From Acidimicrobiia bacterium (lineage in GTDB: Bacteria; Actinomycetota; Acidimicrobiia; ATN3; PSLF01): a DNA stretch of 64,000 nt. The notes under the pieces are model-generated. The model was not told the DNA's origin, did no database searches, and saw only the letters and a list, made by a program, of their open reading frames with translations. Below, piece by piece: positions 45,404 through 56,819 of this stretch (position 1 is its first letter; each line of letters begins with the position of its first letter). The translations under genes were made by a program, and so were the position numbers. Location of the stretch: assembly GCA_040289475.1 (NCBI GenBank), contig PSLF01000002.1, positions 62,001 through 126,000 of the forward strand. Direction: 5' to 3'.

Positions 45404-46246
45404 TTATTTCACCTGCCTGACCGCTGGCACACTATCTACGTCTAGGCGTTCAGCTAGTAGCTCCGCTATGTGCCTAAATGACATTTCAGATCCTTGTGTT
45501 CGGAGCGAGGTGATATCGAGCGCTTGTCTCTCGTCTCGGGCGGTTTCGCTTTCTGAACCCGAAAAAGATCTAAGAGATGCAGAGAGATGCAAAAGGCAGG
45601 GCGCGTCTCCCCCAGAAGCTAGAGGAGCTGCTCTCATCAAGGACTCTGCTTTGTCTAAGCCGATTCGAATGGCGACTTCGGGGAGCATCTGACTGAAGAC
45701 CCCACCGAATCCACAGCACATCTCTTTGCTGTCGCACTCTACGACTTGGTATCCGGCTCTACTAAGAAGAGCGCGCGCCTGCCGTCCTAAGCCTAACTCT
45801 CGCAGGCCGTGGCAAGAATCGTGGTAAGTAACCGTCATCGGCGTAGGTGCAACCTTCAAAAAGGGGATCTTTAGAGGCTCCAAAAACTCGGTTAGTTCAA
45901 AGACTCTCCCTGCAACGGCGATAGCCCGTTGTTTATAGGGTTCTTTCCGGAACAGCTTAGGCCATACCTTGCGAATCATCGCGGCGCACGATCCTGACGG
46001 CGTCACGATAGGACCGCTCCAAGCCCAAAGCGCCGCTAGGGCCCCTTTGGCAACTCGGCGTGCTTCTCTGACTCGACCGGCCGAGTAAGCGGGTTGGCCA
46101 CAGCAAGAGTACAAAGCTACGCTATCGGCTTCTAAGCCAGCTGCACTAAGCAAAGACAGAGTTGATCTCACTAGGGCAGGACATGCAACAGTAGAAACGC
46201 AAGTTGGGAATACGCCAACTGTCAAAGCTTTTTCTTTGTTCTCCAC
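45404..46246 (-). CDS. lutA: LutA-like (Fe-S)-binding CCG-domain protein
   Basis: 280 residues with two CCG domains: FPTCVSTVACPALVRSTL then SCCGQPAYSAGRVREARR, and DSCHGLRELGLGRQARALLS then EMCCGFGGVFSQMLPEVA. These bind an unusual Fe-S cluster in lactate and heterodisulfide-type enzymes. The C-terminus has about 60 residues beyond the usual end. GTG 46246 overlaps the cysS 3' end by 25 bp; a TTG at 46225 overlapping the cysS stop is an alternative start. Pairs with the fused lutBC gene downstream. Confidence 0.9.
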   Translation of the reverse strand: MENKEKALTVGVFPTCVSTVACPALVRSTLSLLSAAGLEADSVALYSCCGQPAYSAGRVREARRVAKGALAALWAWSGPIVTPSGSCAAMIRKVWPKLFRKEPYKQRAIAVAGRVFELTEFLEPLKIPFLKVAPTPMTVTYHDSCHGLRELGLGRQARALLSRAGYQVVECDSKEMCCGFGGVFSQMLPEVAIRIGLDKAESLMRAAPLASGGDAPCLLHLSASLRSFSGSESETARDERQALDITSLRTQGSEMSFRHIAELLAERLDVDSVPAVRQVK

Positions 46247-47688
46247 ACTGTCCCCTTTGGGGTGTCTGTTAGCTGAATACCGTGGGATTCGAGTTCGTTA
46301 CGTATTCTGTCGGCTGTCTGGAAATCTCTTCTTTCACGCGCAGCCTGTCTTTGTGAAATAAGCGATCGTATCTCCGAATCGGTGATGTCTTGTCTATGAC
46401 CTTCACCTGCGGCTTGAAACTTTTCACGAGCAAAAGGAACGAGTCCTATTCCCAACGCCCGGTCCCATCGGAGTGCTAGAGAAACTTTCTCTGAACGGTC
46501 GAGGTTGGCGTCCTCTAGCATTCGGTGAACGATCTCAAGCGCTCGAGGGGTGTCCAGGTCATCCCAGACGGCTTCGGTAAATCGCGCCTCGTACTCGACT
46601 GCCATGGGAGAAAGCTCACAAGTGTCAATACTTTCTTGATTCAGGGAAGTCTCCGATGCCGCTTCTTCAAATCGATCGCGCAGCCGAGTCAACGCTCTGG
46701 CAGCCGCACCGAGAGCATCCCAAGAGAAGTTGAGCTGCTTGCGATACCTGGCTGTTAGGCAGAGGTACCTAAAGGCAAGCGGATCAATTCCGCGTTCGCA
46801 AATTTGTACGGCTCTCAAATCGTTGAATTTAGATTTTGCCATTTTATGTCCACCCATCGACAGATGGGCTCCGTGCACCCAGGTTTTCACAACATGCTTT
46901 CCTGTGACGCCTACGGTCTGCGCGATCTCGTCCTCGTGGTGTGGAAAGATAAGATCCTGCCCTCCTGCGTGAATGTCTATTCTCTCTCCCAGATGATGAA
47001 GAGACATTGCCGAGCATTCTATGTGCCAGCCCGGAAACCCTTCTCCCCAGGGGCTGTCGAATTTGACGAGACGCCGGGGAGTTGCTTTCCGCCACAGCAA
47101 GAAGTCTTCGGGGTGCCGCTTGTTTGGGTCATAGCTATAGCCTCTATGGCCCGCTCGGAGGGCATCGAGTGTATTGCCGCTCAGCTTTCCGTACTCAGGG
47201 AGGGTGGTGACGTCAAAGTAGACATTGCCTCCAGATAGATAAGCGTGGCCTCTATCCAACAACTTCTGTATTACCTGGATCATCTGAGGAATGTGCTCGG
47301 AGGCTTTCGGATACAAGTCGGCTTTTGTAATTCCTATCGCGGCGATGTCTTCGAAAAAGGCGGCTTCATAGAAGTGTGCAATTTCTGCGGGTGATTTTCC
47401 TTCGGAGTCGGCTGCTAGTAGGATCTTGTCTTCGCCTCGCTCGAATACTTCGTCGGCCAGATGCCCAACATCAGTGATGTTCATAACGTGGTAAACGTCG
47501 AACCCTGCATAGCGGGCTGCCCGCACAACGAGATCGGAAAGGAGGAAGGTTCTCAAGTTTCCGATGTGAACGTACCGGTACACTGTAGGGCCACACGAAT
47601 AGATGTGCAGAGTTCGCGAGTCGTCAGCGGGCCGTAATGACTCGACCGATCTTGTGAGCGTGTTGAATAGGGACATCCCCTTCGCCAT
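46222..47688 (-). CDS. cysS: Cysteine-tRNA ligase
   Basis: 488 residues. HIGH-like motif in YSCGPTVYRYVHIGNLRTFL, zinc ligands (Cys of the same motif, WHIECSAMSLHHLG and HAGGQDLIFPHHEDE), and the KMSKS loop as GGHKMAKSKFNDL. The C-terminal helical and anticodon parts are present (SLISQ-type region before ADRIRNELESHGIQLTDTPK). Could in principle be the cysteine:GlcN-Ins ligase MshC of mycothiol synthesis, but the ending and length fit CysS. First gene ahead of the lut genes on this strand. Confidence 0.94.
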   Translation of the reverse strand: MAKGMSLFNTLTRSVESLRPADDSRTLHIYSCGPTVYRYVHIGNLRTFLLSDLVVRAARYAGFDVYHVMNITDVGHLADEVFERGEDKILLAADSEGKSPAEIAHFYEAAFFEDIAAIGITKADLYPKASEHIPQMIQVIQKLLDRGHAYLSGGNVYFDVTTLPEYGKLSGNTLDALRAGHRGYSYDPNKRHPEDFLLWRKATPRRLVKFDSPWGEGFPGWHIECSAMSLHHLGERIDIHAGGQDLIFPHHEDEIAQTVGVTGKHVVKTWVHGAHLSMGGHKMAKSKFNDLRAVQICERGIDPLAFRYLCLTARYRKQLNFSWDALGAAARALTRLRDRFEEAASETSLNQESIDTCELSPMAVEYEARFTEAVWDDLDTPRALEIVHRMLEDANLDRSEKVSLALRWDRALGIGLVPFAREKFQAAGEGHRQDITDSEIRSLISQRQAARERRDFQTADRIRNELESHGIQLTDTPKGTVWRTKKKL

Positions 47689-47747
47689 CGCAAAGGCTTT
47701 TACGTAAGAACGTGCACACTGGAAAAGAATCTGTTGGAGACAGGATT

Positions 47748-48152
47748 ATGGTCAAACTAAAAGTACCGCCGAACTGTGATGTAACTTTCGGGTTTGAGCT
47801 GTTAGAAAAAGGACCGGGATCCACGGTGTGGCGCTGGGTGCCCGACGAGAGATGGGAAAACCCCGCTGGGGTGATCCAAGGGGGAAGCATCTGTGCTTTC
47901 GCTGACACTGTAATGGCTTCGACCGTCGTTACAGCTCTACAAGGTGAGAAAGCGCTGGTGTACACAGCCGAAGCTAAGGTTTCGTTTTTTCGCGCGGTCA
48001 AGCCGGGCGAAGAGCTAACCGGTCATGGCGAAGTGGTCCATAAAGGACGGCGGATCGCTTTTGCAGAGGCCAAAATATCCGACTCCGCGGGGCGCGTGGT
48101 TGCGAAGGCCTCTAGCACTTGGGCGATTACCCCACGGGATTCATCTTCCTAA
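47748..48152 (+). CDS. PaaI-type hotdog-fold thioesterase
   Basis: 134 residues from ATG 47748 (GGAG upstream); a GTG at 47712 would extend it by 12. The motif ENPAGVIQGGSICAFADTVM is the GGxxxAxxD active-site block of PaaI/4HBT thioesterases, followed by AEAKVSFFRAVKPGEELTGH. It hydrolyses acyl-CoA; the acyl group is unknown. Divergent from cysS. Confidence 0.9.
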   Translation: MVKLKVPPNCDVTFGFELLEKGPGSTVWRWVPDERWENPAGVIQGGSICAFADTVMASTVVTALQGEKALVYTAEAKVSFFRAVKPGEELTGHGEVVHKGRRIAFAEAKISDSAGRVVAKASSTWAITPRDSSS

Positions 48153-48176
48153 ATCGATCTTTCTAAAACGAAGAAC

Positions 48177-49604
48177 ATGACTCGAAGAATCTATGCGCTC
48201 GGTGGGGTCCTGGCTGCGATCGTGTCGTGTCTGAGCGCCGCAGCTGGCTTTATCGAGGCATCGCCGTGGTTAGTGCCGAAGGTGACGCAAAGTACCTATT
48301 CATACGAAGTTCCAAAATATTCCCTTCCTTCGATATCCATTGAACGTGAAGTCGCGGGCGATTTGCGCGCTATAGTCGCGTCTGCGGCCAGAGTCGAACA
48401 GGCGGTCAATGCAGAGACTCGCCTGTCCTTACCCCCTGATGGACTGAAGGATTTTTACTGCACATTGGTGGCAACCGAAGGCGGCCTTCCCCTATTTGCG
48501 GCTGGAACGAACCGTCCTCTGCACATCGCGTCGGTTTCGAAGTTATTCACTACTACTGCGGCACTACTCGCCCTCGGTCCCGAGTGGCGTTTTGAGACAA
48601 AGCTCTTCCTTTCCCAAGACGTTCGAGATGGCGGGCACGCTGAATCCGCCTATCTAGTAGGCAGCGGGGACCCCTACCTGGTATCAGCAGAGTTCGAGGA
48701 GTTTTGGCGCAATCAGGTGCCAGGGGGTCCTGTGACTCGGTTAGAAGAGCTGGCCGATGATATCGCTCGTTCCGGAGTCCGAAGCATTTCTACCTTGTAT
48801 GCCGACTCCTCTTTATATGACGAGCTTCCATATCCTTTTGGAATTTCCCAGGAGCTAATCGAACAGCGTGTCCTACCTCCGGTCTCGGCGCTGGCGGTCG
48901 ACCGTAACTTGGTTCGGTGGGAAAAGGAGAGGCAAGCGGCGGTATTTGCATCCGATCCCGCATATAACGCTGTAGCGAGGTTAGCGGCTGCGCTAAGCCG
49001 CCGAGGAATTGCCATCCGGAAGTTGGAAAAGGCACCTCTACGAAACAACGCTTCGTACGCTCGGGTGTTTGCAGTGAAGTCTGCTCCCCTACGAGAATTG
49101 GTGAAATTCGTCAATGCTCACTCGGACAACTTTGCTGCTGAGATGTTGGCTAAGCGAGTAGCGGCGACAGAAAAGGTGCCTGGCAGTTGGAGTGGTTTTT
49201 GGCCTCGAGCAAAGCAGCTACTCTCGGACATCGGTGCAGCGCTCGAGAATACGCGACTTGACGAAGGATCCGGCCTGACAGGGAATTTCTCTACTTGTGG
49301 CGACGTAACATCGCTGCTGGTGGCAGCTCGCTCGGGGCCGCTTGGAGAGTTCGTCGTAAAAAGCTTGGCCACTCCTAAGGGACCTGGAACCCTAACAGGC
49401 CGCTTCGATGGAGTTTCCGGAGCTGAAAGGGTAGAAGCAAAAACCGGAAGCCTGCGGATGGTATCAGCGCTAGCTGGTTTCGTAGAAGCAACAAACGGGT
49501 CTGCTGTAGTCTTTAGCGTAATATCCAATGGTTCCGATGCGCCAAGAGCTCATAAAGAGCTAGAAGACCCGCTTGTAGAGAAGCTTATTGCATCTACAAA
49601 CTGA
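48177..49604 (+). CDS. dacB: D-alanyl-D-alanine carboxypeptidase/endopeptidase (PBP4, S13 family)
   Basis: 475 residues. N-terminal membrane anchor or signal (LGGVLAAIVSCLSAAAGFIE). Catalytic motifs: SVSK with Ser119 and Lys122 in LHIASVSKLFTTTAALLAL, SDN in NAHSDNFAAEMLAKR and KTG in VEAKTGSLRMVSALAGF. The family pattern YLVGSGDPYL is present. It trims or cleaves peptidoglycan peptides outside the membrane. The gene starts 24 bp after the thioesterase stop. Confidence 0.94.
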   Translation: MTRRIYALGGVLAAIVSCLSAAAGFIEASPWLVPKVTQSTYSYEVPKYSLPSISIEREVAGDLRAIVASAARVEQAVNAETRLSLPPDGLKDFYCTLVATEGGLPLFAAGTNRPLHIASVSKLFTTTAALLALGPEWRFETKLFLSQDVRDGGHAESAYLVGSGDPYLVSAEFEEFWRNQVPGGPVTRLEELADDIARSGVRSISTLYADSSLYDELPYPFGISQELIEQRVLPPVSALAVDRNLVRWEKERQAAVFASDPAYNAVARLAAALSRRGIAIRKLEKAPLRNNASYARVFAVKSAPLRELVKFVNAHSDNFAAEMLAKRVAATEKVPGSWSGFWPRAKQLLSDIGAALENTRLDEGSGLTGNFSTCGDVTSLLVAARSGPLGEFVVKSLATPKGPGTLTGRFDGVSGAERVEAKTGSLRMVSALAGFVEATNGSAVVFSVISNGSDAPRAHKELEDPLVEKLIASTN

Positions 49605-49726
49605 TGATCGCCGTACATATTTTCCAAGGGGTTTCATGCTGGATCGGAAGCCGAGCAGGAAATTGCTAGGAGATGGCGGCGGGGAACGAGCACACAACAG
49701 TGCACACCCTGTCCGGAGGAGAAGGC

Positions 49727-50041
49727 GTGACTAAAGAAAAAACTTCCATGGGTACTCAAACCGCAGTAGAAGAGCTGTATGAGCTCACGAAGAAATATGT
49801 GCGCCAAGAGACGATAGATCCGCTTCGCTCACTCGCTCGCCGGCTCGGTTACGGAGCTTTGGGAGCGGTGTGTGTAGGGGTCGGCTGTATCTTGGTGGCG
49901 ACAGCCATTCTCCGTCTGGTCCCTCGGCATCTGAACTTTGCTTCGAGGGGGTTGGCAAGCTCGCTCGTGTACTTCGCAGTAGCTTTGGTGTTACTGGGAT
50001 TTGTGAGAACTTCTTGGAAAATCATGATGAAGAAGGGATAA
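49727..50041 (+). CDS. Small membrane protein, holin-superfamily-like
   Basis: 104 residues from GTG 49727, which has GGAGGAGAAGG just upstream; ATG 49673 has no usable ribosome site. The amphipathic N-terminus AVEELYELTKKYVRQETIDP is followed by two helices (LGYGALGAVCVGVGCILVAT and LASSLVYFAVALVLLGFV). The layout is like actinobacterial proteins annotated as phage-holin family, though nothing phage-like surrounds it. It is followed 3 bp later by another small membrane protein. Confidence 0.7.
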   Translation: MTKEKTSMGTQTAVEELYELTKKYVRQETIDPLRSLARRLGYGALGAVCVGVGCILVATAILRLVPRHLNFASRGLASSLVYFAVALVLLGFVRTSWKIMMKKG

Positions 50042-50044
50042 AAG

Positions 50045-50251
50045 ATGTCAGAACCGCGGGTGACCAGAGAGGATCTCGAAGCCAAAGTTAGGGAAATTCA
50101 AGAGAGCCTGGGCGCTGCTGCCGAGACTGCAAAGAGGTCGACGGTTCCCCTACTCGTGGCAGTAATCCTTGTAGTTCTCGGCTTTACTTACTTTTTGGGC
50201 AGGCGGTCAGCGAAGCGAAAGCCAGTCGTCGTCGAGGTACTACGAGGTTGA
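50045..50251 (+). CDS. Small single-helix membrane protein
   Basis: 68 residues: charged N-terminus with TREDLEAKVREIQESLGAAA, one membrane helix (STVPLLVAVILVVLGFTYFL) and a basic tail RRSAKRKPVVVEVLRG. The tail after the helix is typical for inside-positive topology. ATG 3 bp after the preceding gene, clearly one operon. Function unknown. Confidence 0.7.
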   Translation: MSEPRVTREDLEAKVREIQESLGAAAETAKRSTVPLLVAVILVVLGFTYFLGRRSAKRKPVVVEVLRG

Positions 50252-50292
50252 TTCTGCGGGCTGCGTGCGAGGATCGCATCGTGATTTTGCTT

Positions 50293-50499
50293 TCAGCTAC
50301 CCAGGATGCTGCCTGAATTCGCCGCTATTTTTATAGTTTCACCTTCTTTGAGCTTGCGTCTGTAAATCACCTGTCTTTTTCGATTTCTTACGAGACGGAG
50401 CGCTATCCAGAAGCCTGCAGAGATTATGAGAAAGGGGATTTTCTCGCTCGCACCTCTGAATAAGGCTGCATCAACTTGGCGAAAGAACAATCGTTTCAT
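50293..50499 (-). CDS. Small membrane protein of unknown function
   Basis: 68 residues: a short amphipathic start, one hydrophobic helix (EKIPFLIISAGFWIALRLVR) and then NRKRQVIYRRKLKEGETIKI. The basic-then-acidic tail resembles small proteins found beside the two preceding membrane genes in other Actinomycetota, from memory and unchecked. Convergent with them. A perfect 16-bp palindrome lies 58 bp upstream of its start. Confidence 0.5.
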   Translation of the reverse strand: MKRLFFRQVDAALFRGASEKIPFLIISAGFWIALRLVRNRKRQVIYRRKLKEGETIKIAANSGSILGS

Positions 50500-50556
50500 C
50501 GGGAGAGCGCTCCAAAATCACGATTCAACGGGGATCGATGCTGCGACATCTCAGAA

Positions 50557-50572
50557 AGAGTAACGTTACTCT
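50557..50572. promoter_or_regulatory. Perfect 16-bp palindrome AGAGTAACGTTACTCT
   Basis: Both 8-bp halves are exact inverted complements with no spacer. It lies between the divergent small membrane gene (start 50499) and the ttuB-like gene (start 50687), the place for a dimeric repressor site. No regulator gene is adjacent. Confidence 0.5.
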
Positions 50573-50686
50573 CAGTGTTGTATCGATTCATCTCGAACCA
50601 CCCAGAACTTTCGCGATTGAAGGCCCGCGAGAAGATACGTTAGTCGGTGCATCATAGGCTAGGGAATTGGTGGTTGCAGGGGGATT

Positions 50687-50902
50687 GTGGGGAAGGGGCC
50701 CTTAGAGGTGAAGGTGAGGTTGAGAAACCCCGATAGGACTGAAGTTATAGAAGGCTCCGCAAAAGTCAGGGATATTCTCGAAAAACTCGGAATTCACCCG
50801 GATTCGGTAATTGTCATAAGGGGTGAAGAGCTTCTGACAAAGGACGACCGTGTCGGACCGGACGACGAGATTGAGGTTCGTCCGGTTGTATCTGGCGGTT
50901 AG
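50687..50902 (+). CDS. TtuB/ThiS/MoaD-like ubiquitin-fold sulfur carrier
   Basis: 71 residues with the beta-grasp pattern LEVKVRLRNPDRTEVIEGSA, KVRDILEKLGIHPDSVIVIR, DDEIEVRPVV and C-terminal SGG. The terminal Gly-Gly is the site that is adenylated and thiocarboxylated by an E1-like enzyme. Directly upstream of a TtuA homologue, so it most likely supplies sulfur for tRNA thiolation as TtuB does in Thermus. TtuB is also known to be attached to proteins. No E1-like gene is in the window. GTG start. Confidence 0.85.
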   Translation: MGKGPLEVKVRLRNPDRTEVIEGSAKVRDILEKLGIHPDSVIVIRGEELLTKDDRVGPDDEIEVRPVVSGG

Positions 50903-51889
50903 GAGTGGCTGTAGGAGATCTAAATTAGCGGTGCGTTGCAAGTCGTGTAGGGAAAAAGCTGTCATAGAGATCGCGCGACACAACGCTGCATATTGCAGGG
51001 AGTGCTTCTTTCGTTATTGCCGCCGTCAAGTCGAGCGCGCAATCGAGGGTCTCGACATGATGAGCCATGCGGACCGTGTTTTAGTGGCTGTTTCGGGCGG
51101 CAAAGATAGTCTCGCTCTCTGGGACATTCTCACCGATTTGGAGTATTCAGCAGACGCAGTGTACTTGGACCTGGGAATCGGGACATATTCCGAGCGATCG
51201 AGGGATATTGCCCAAAAATACGCCGACACGAAAGGGTTGAAACTTCACACCGTTTCTATTCGTGAAGAGCACGGATTCGGAATTCCGGAAGGCTCCAAGG
51301 CCGCCAATAGGCCGACATGTAGCCTATGCGGCATGTCCAAGCGGCATTTGCTAAACAAATTTGCCTATGAACACGGTTATGACGTGCTGGCGACCGGGCA
51401 CAATTTGGACGACGAAGCAGCTACGCTTCTCGCCAACCTTGTTCGTTGGGATGCTGAATACCTCAGAAGGCAGTGGCCGGTCCTGCCAGCCAGGCCGGGC
51501 TTTGTCAGGAAGGTTAAGCCCCTCATCCGTCTCCAGGAGCGAGAGACAGCCGCGTACTGCGTACTGTCTGGGATCGAATACGTTGTCGAAGAGTGCCCAT
51601 TGGTAGTCGGCAACACTCAGCTCGAGTACAAAGAAGCATTGAATGTTTTGGAAAGACGCTCTCCCGGGACCAAGGCTCGCTTAGTATTAGGATTTCTCAA
51701 CTCGGGACATAATCTGTTGGTCGTGGCTAATAAGGATGATAGAAACGCAGGCGATGCCGAATTGGGAGCATGCGTGCGGTGTGGCTCGCCTACCCCTATC
51801 CGCAGAAAAGCCACTACAGAGACGGCATCGGAGGACGGCGTCAAAGAGGATAGCTTAAGACAAAATCCCGGGCCTTCGTCTCACCTTGT

Positions 51890-53430
<1,541 letters not shown>

Positions 53431-55164
53431 ATGAATCCTCCGGACGATTACAGAGATAACGAGTTCGGCGGAGTCCATGGCACCCGCGGATCGGGCGGGG
53501 CGCCACGGTCCGATGGGTATGACCCCGCGTACGCTAGGATTCGCGAGCTTGAGCGGCGGCTTTCTGAGCTCAAAAGAGAAGCATCGCTACAGGCCGAACA
53601 AAACGAGAAGCTTTCGAAAACACTAAGAGAAGCACGTGCTCAGATCGCCGCCCTCAAGGAAGAGCTTGACAAGCTCACCAGTCCACCCTCAAGCTACGGG
53701 ATTTTCCTGGGATCTTCAGACGACAAGACGGCCGATGTTCACGTCGCGGGGCGGAAGTTCCGAGTCGGAGTTGGCCCTGGCATAGACGTCAAGAAGCTCG
53801 TAGCTGGCCAGGAGGTCCTTCTCAACGAGGCCATGAACCTGGTTGGAGCGAGGGCTCTAGAGCCTCAGGGCGAGGTTGTCACAGTGAAAGAGGTTCTACA
53901 AGACGGGCGCTTGCTGGTGCTCGGTACCGGCGATGAGGAGCGGGTGTTAGCGGTCTCGGGTTTTCTGGCCATGGAGCAGCTTCGCGCTGGGGACCTTGTA
54001 CGAGTGGATACAAAGAGCGGGCTGGCCTTAGAGAGGATGAAGCGACCCGAGGTCGAAGAACTCATACTAGAAGAGGTACCTGACGTAACTTATGCAGACA
54101 TAGGGGGCCTTAGCTCGCAAATCGAAGCCATTCAAGACGCTGTGGAGTTGCCTTTCCTATACCCGGACCTTTTCCAGCGTTACAATCTGCCTGCGCCCAA
54201 GGGAGTGTTACTTTACGGTCCTCCAGGTTGCGGCAAAACACTCATCGCCAAGGCGGTCGCCAACAGCCTCGCTAGGAAGGTTGCTGAGCGGACAGGTGCG
54301 CGCAACGCCAAGAGCTATTTCTTGAATATCAAAGGACCCGAGTTGTTGAACAAGTACGTCGGGGAGACCGAGCGCCAGATCCGGCTGATTTTTCAACGAG
54401 CTCGCGAGAAGAGCGCCGAAGGTGTCCCCGTAATCGTGTTCTTCGATGAGATGGACTCTTTGTTTCGTATGAGAGGTTCCGGGATCAGCTCTGACATTGA
54501 AAACACGATAGTTCCACAGCTGCTCTCTGAGATAGATGGTGTCGAGTCGTTGAAGAACGTGATCGTTGTGGGTGCTTCTAACAGAGAGGATCTTATTGAT
54601 CCAGCGATCCTGCGCCCGGGTCGCCTCGATGTAAAAATCAAGATCGAGCGGCCTAACGAGGTAGCTGCCAAGGAGATCCTTGGCAAGTACTTGGACGAGA
54701 GCATACCGATTCACGCTAAAGAGCTAGAACAGGAGGGAGGCGACAAGGCTGCGGTGATAGCTCACATGATCGAGGCGACCGTGGCCGAGATGTATGCTGA
54801 GTCCGACGAGAACAGGTTTCTGGAGGTAACCTACGCCAACGGAGACAAAGAAACGTTGTACTTCAAGGATTTTGCCTCTGGAGCGATGATCGAAAACATT
54901 GTACGGCGCGCTAAAAAAGAGGCAATCAAGCGGCATATCGAGACTCGGGAAGAGGGATTGAGAACCGACGATCTTCTTCTAGCGATCCGCCAAGAGTTTC
55001 GGGAGCATGAGGACCTTCCCAATACGACCAATCCAGACGACTGGGCAAAGATTTCTGGGAAGAAGGGCGAGAGGATCGTTTACGTTCGCACGCTTGTCGG
55101 AGAAGGGGAGCCAGGCAAAGGCGGCCGTTCGATCGAGCGGATCAACACAGGTCAATACCTCTGA
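53431..55164 (+). CDS. mpa: Proteasome-associated AAA+ ATPase (Mpa/ARC)
   Basis: 577 residues. N-terminal coiled coil at about 32-82 (binds Pup), a tandem OB region to about 205, then the AAA module: Walker A GPPGCGKT (263-270), Walker [10 protein letters not shown] (about 334-342) and sensor/arginine motifs in [20 protein letters not shown]. It ends in INTGQYL, the C-terminal Tyr-Leu tail that docks into the 20S proteasome. It unfolds pupylated proteins and feeds PrcBA. GGAGGGG lies right before the ATG. Confidence 0.97.
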   Translation: MNPPDDYRDNEFGGVHGTRGSGGAPRSDGYDPAYARIRELERRLSELKREASLQAEQNEKLSKTLREARAQIAALKEELDKLTSPPSSYGIFLGSSDDKTADVHVAGRKFRVGVGPGIDVKKLVAGQEVLLNEAMNLVGARALEPQGEVVTVKEVLQDGRLLVLGTGDEERVLAVSGFLAMEQLRAGDLVRVDTKSGLALERMKRPEVEELILEEVPDVTYADIGGLSSQIEAIQDAVELPFLYPDLFQRYNLPAPKGVLLYGPPGCGKTLIAKAVANSLARKVAERTGARNAKSYFLNIKGPELLNKYVGETERQIRLIFQRAREKSAEGVPVIVFFDEMDSLFRMRGSGISSDIENTIVPQLLSEIDGVESLKNVIVVGASNREDLIDPAILRPGRLDVKIKIERPNEVAAKEILGKYLDESIPIHAKELEQEGGDKAAVIAHMIEATVAEMYAESDENRFLEVTYANGDKETLYFKDFASGAMIENIVRRAKKEAIKRHIETREEGLRTDDLLLAIRQEFREHEDLPNTTNPDDWAKISGKKGERIVYVRTLVGEGEPGKGGRSIERINTGQYL

Positions 55165-55223
55165 GTCCCGATGCGGCTGGGTTTCGGGATGGATTTTCTC
55201 CTTTAGCTCGTGGATGGTGATAG

Positions 55224-56705
55224 GTGGCACTTCCAAAAGTTTTCGGAGTAGAAACCGAGTATGGAATCATCGTGAAAGGCGACGAGCGGCTGAATCCGGT
55301 GGCCGCCTCCACCTTGGTGGTTTCTTCTTACAGAGATCTCCTCTCTAAGTCGGCCGAGTGGGACTTTGACGACGAACACCCCGAGCGAGATGCCCGAGGG
55401 TTCGTAATGCCTCCGGACAAAGCACCGACAGTCGAGCCGTCGCTCACCAATGTCGTCCTGCCCAACGGGGCCCGGCTATACGTTGACCATGCCCATCCCG
55501 AGTACTCGACTCCTGAGTGCTCCGATCCTCTCGAATTAGTAGCCCATGATGCCGCAGGTGTGTTGGTCATGAGAAAGGCTGTCGCGAGACTAGAAGCGAC
55601 CATGGACGACGGCCAGACTCTGCGTCTATATAAGAACAATTCGGATGGCAAGGGAAACAGCTACGGATGCCACGAGAACTACCTTGTTTCTCGGGATGTC
55701 CCCTTCGAGGATCTAGCCGAGAAGCTCGTCCCCTACTTTGTGAGCAGGCAGGTTATCTGTGGCGCGGGAAAAGTGGGAGCCGAGAACGGTACAGAGGAGG
55801 CACATTTTCAGATCTCCCAGCGGGCCGATTTCTTTGAGGAGCTGATCGGCTTGGAGACGACTATTCGCAGGCCAATCATCAACACCCGGGATGAGCCACA
55901 TGCAGATCCGTCGCTCTACCGGAGGCTTCATGTGATAGTGGGCGACGCAAACATGTCACAGTTTGCGAATTTCGTCAAAATTGGAGCGACGGCTCTCGTG
56001 ATTTTGATGATCGAAGACGGGTTTATTCAGAAGGATTTATCTCTTGATGACCCGGTCTCTGCTCTTCGAGCCGTCAGTCGTGATCTCACATGTAGACGCC
56101 CGCTAAGGAGGTCGGACGGGACCACGATCACTCCCGTCGAGCTTCAGTGGAACTACTACGAGCTGGCGGAGAAGTGGCGTGAAGGTCACGACCATCCAGC
56201 CTGGACTCCTCGAGTTTTAGACGCGTGGCGCCAGGCTCTCGAAGGCCTGGAGTCCGACCCTTTTTCATTGTCTGATCGCCTCGACTGGGTGGCGAAGCTT
56301 CGAGTTATTGAGTCGTACCGAGAGAGTCGAGGTCTGGATTGGAAAGATTCCAAGGTGGCTATGATCGACTTGCAATACCACGACATACGGGAAGATCGTG
56401 GGATTTATTGGAAGCTAGAGCAGTCGGGCGCTATCAAGCGGATGGTTGGCGATGAAACAATAAAAGGCGCGGAGCTCAATCCCCCCGAGACCACGCGCGC
56501 TTATTTTAGAGGGCGAGCAATTCAGCACTTTGGGCGGGCGATTGTCTCTGCTAACTGGGATAGTGTGGTGGTCGACTCTGGGAAGGCCACTCTCAAGCGC
56601 ATCCCAATGATGAATCCGCACAAAGGAACCAAGTCTGCCGTTGGGCAGCTTTTTCAGCAAGCCTCTGATGCCGAGCATCTCATAGAGCTGTTGTCGGAGG
56701 GATGA
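55224..56705 (+). CDS. dop: Depupylase / Pup deamidase
   Basis: 493 residues of the glutamine-synthetase-like ligase fold shared with PafA. N-terminal PKVFGVETEYGIIVKGDERL, a loop rich in acidic residues (about 42-62, the Dop-specific loop), catalytic LYVDHAHPEYSTPECSDPLE, then [20 protein letters not shown] and [20 protein letters not shown]. Removes Pup from substrates. The deamidase role looks unnecessary here, because the Pup in this locus already ends in Glu. GTG start 59 bp after mpa. Confidence 0.96.
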   Translation: MALPKVFGVETEYGIIVKGDERLNPVAASTLVVSSYRDLLSKSAEWDFDDEHPERDARGFVMPPDKAPTVEPSLTNVVLPNGARLYVDHAHPEYSTPECSDPLELVAHDAAGVLVMRKAVARLEATMDDGQTLRLYKNNSDGKGNSYGCHENYLVSRDVPFEDLAEKLVPYFVSRQVICGAGKVGAENGTEEAHFQISQRADFFEELIGLETTIRRPIINTRDEPHADPSLYRRLHVIVGDANMSQFANFVKIGATALVILMIEDGFIQKDLSLDDPVSALRAVSRDLTCRRPLRRSDGTTITPVELQWNYYELAEKWREGHDHPAWTPRVLDAWRQALEGLESDPFSLSDRLDWVAKLRVIESYRESRGLDWKDSKVAMIDLQYHDIREDRGIYWKLEQSGAIKRMVGDETIKGAELNPPETTRAYFRGRAIQHFGRAIVSANWDSVVVDSGKATLKRIPMMNPHKGTKSAVGQLFQQASDAEHLIELLSEG

Positions 56706-56819
56706 CCAGAGACGGTCTGGGAGGGCTCCAGAGGGCGTATTTGCTCTAGAAAGTTCGGGGGCGGCTGTAGAATCAAGGTGCCGCTCGCCTTGCGAGTTAT
56801 ACGTGGGGAGGCCGTTAGC

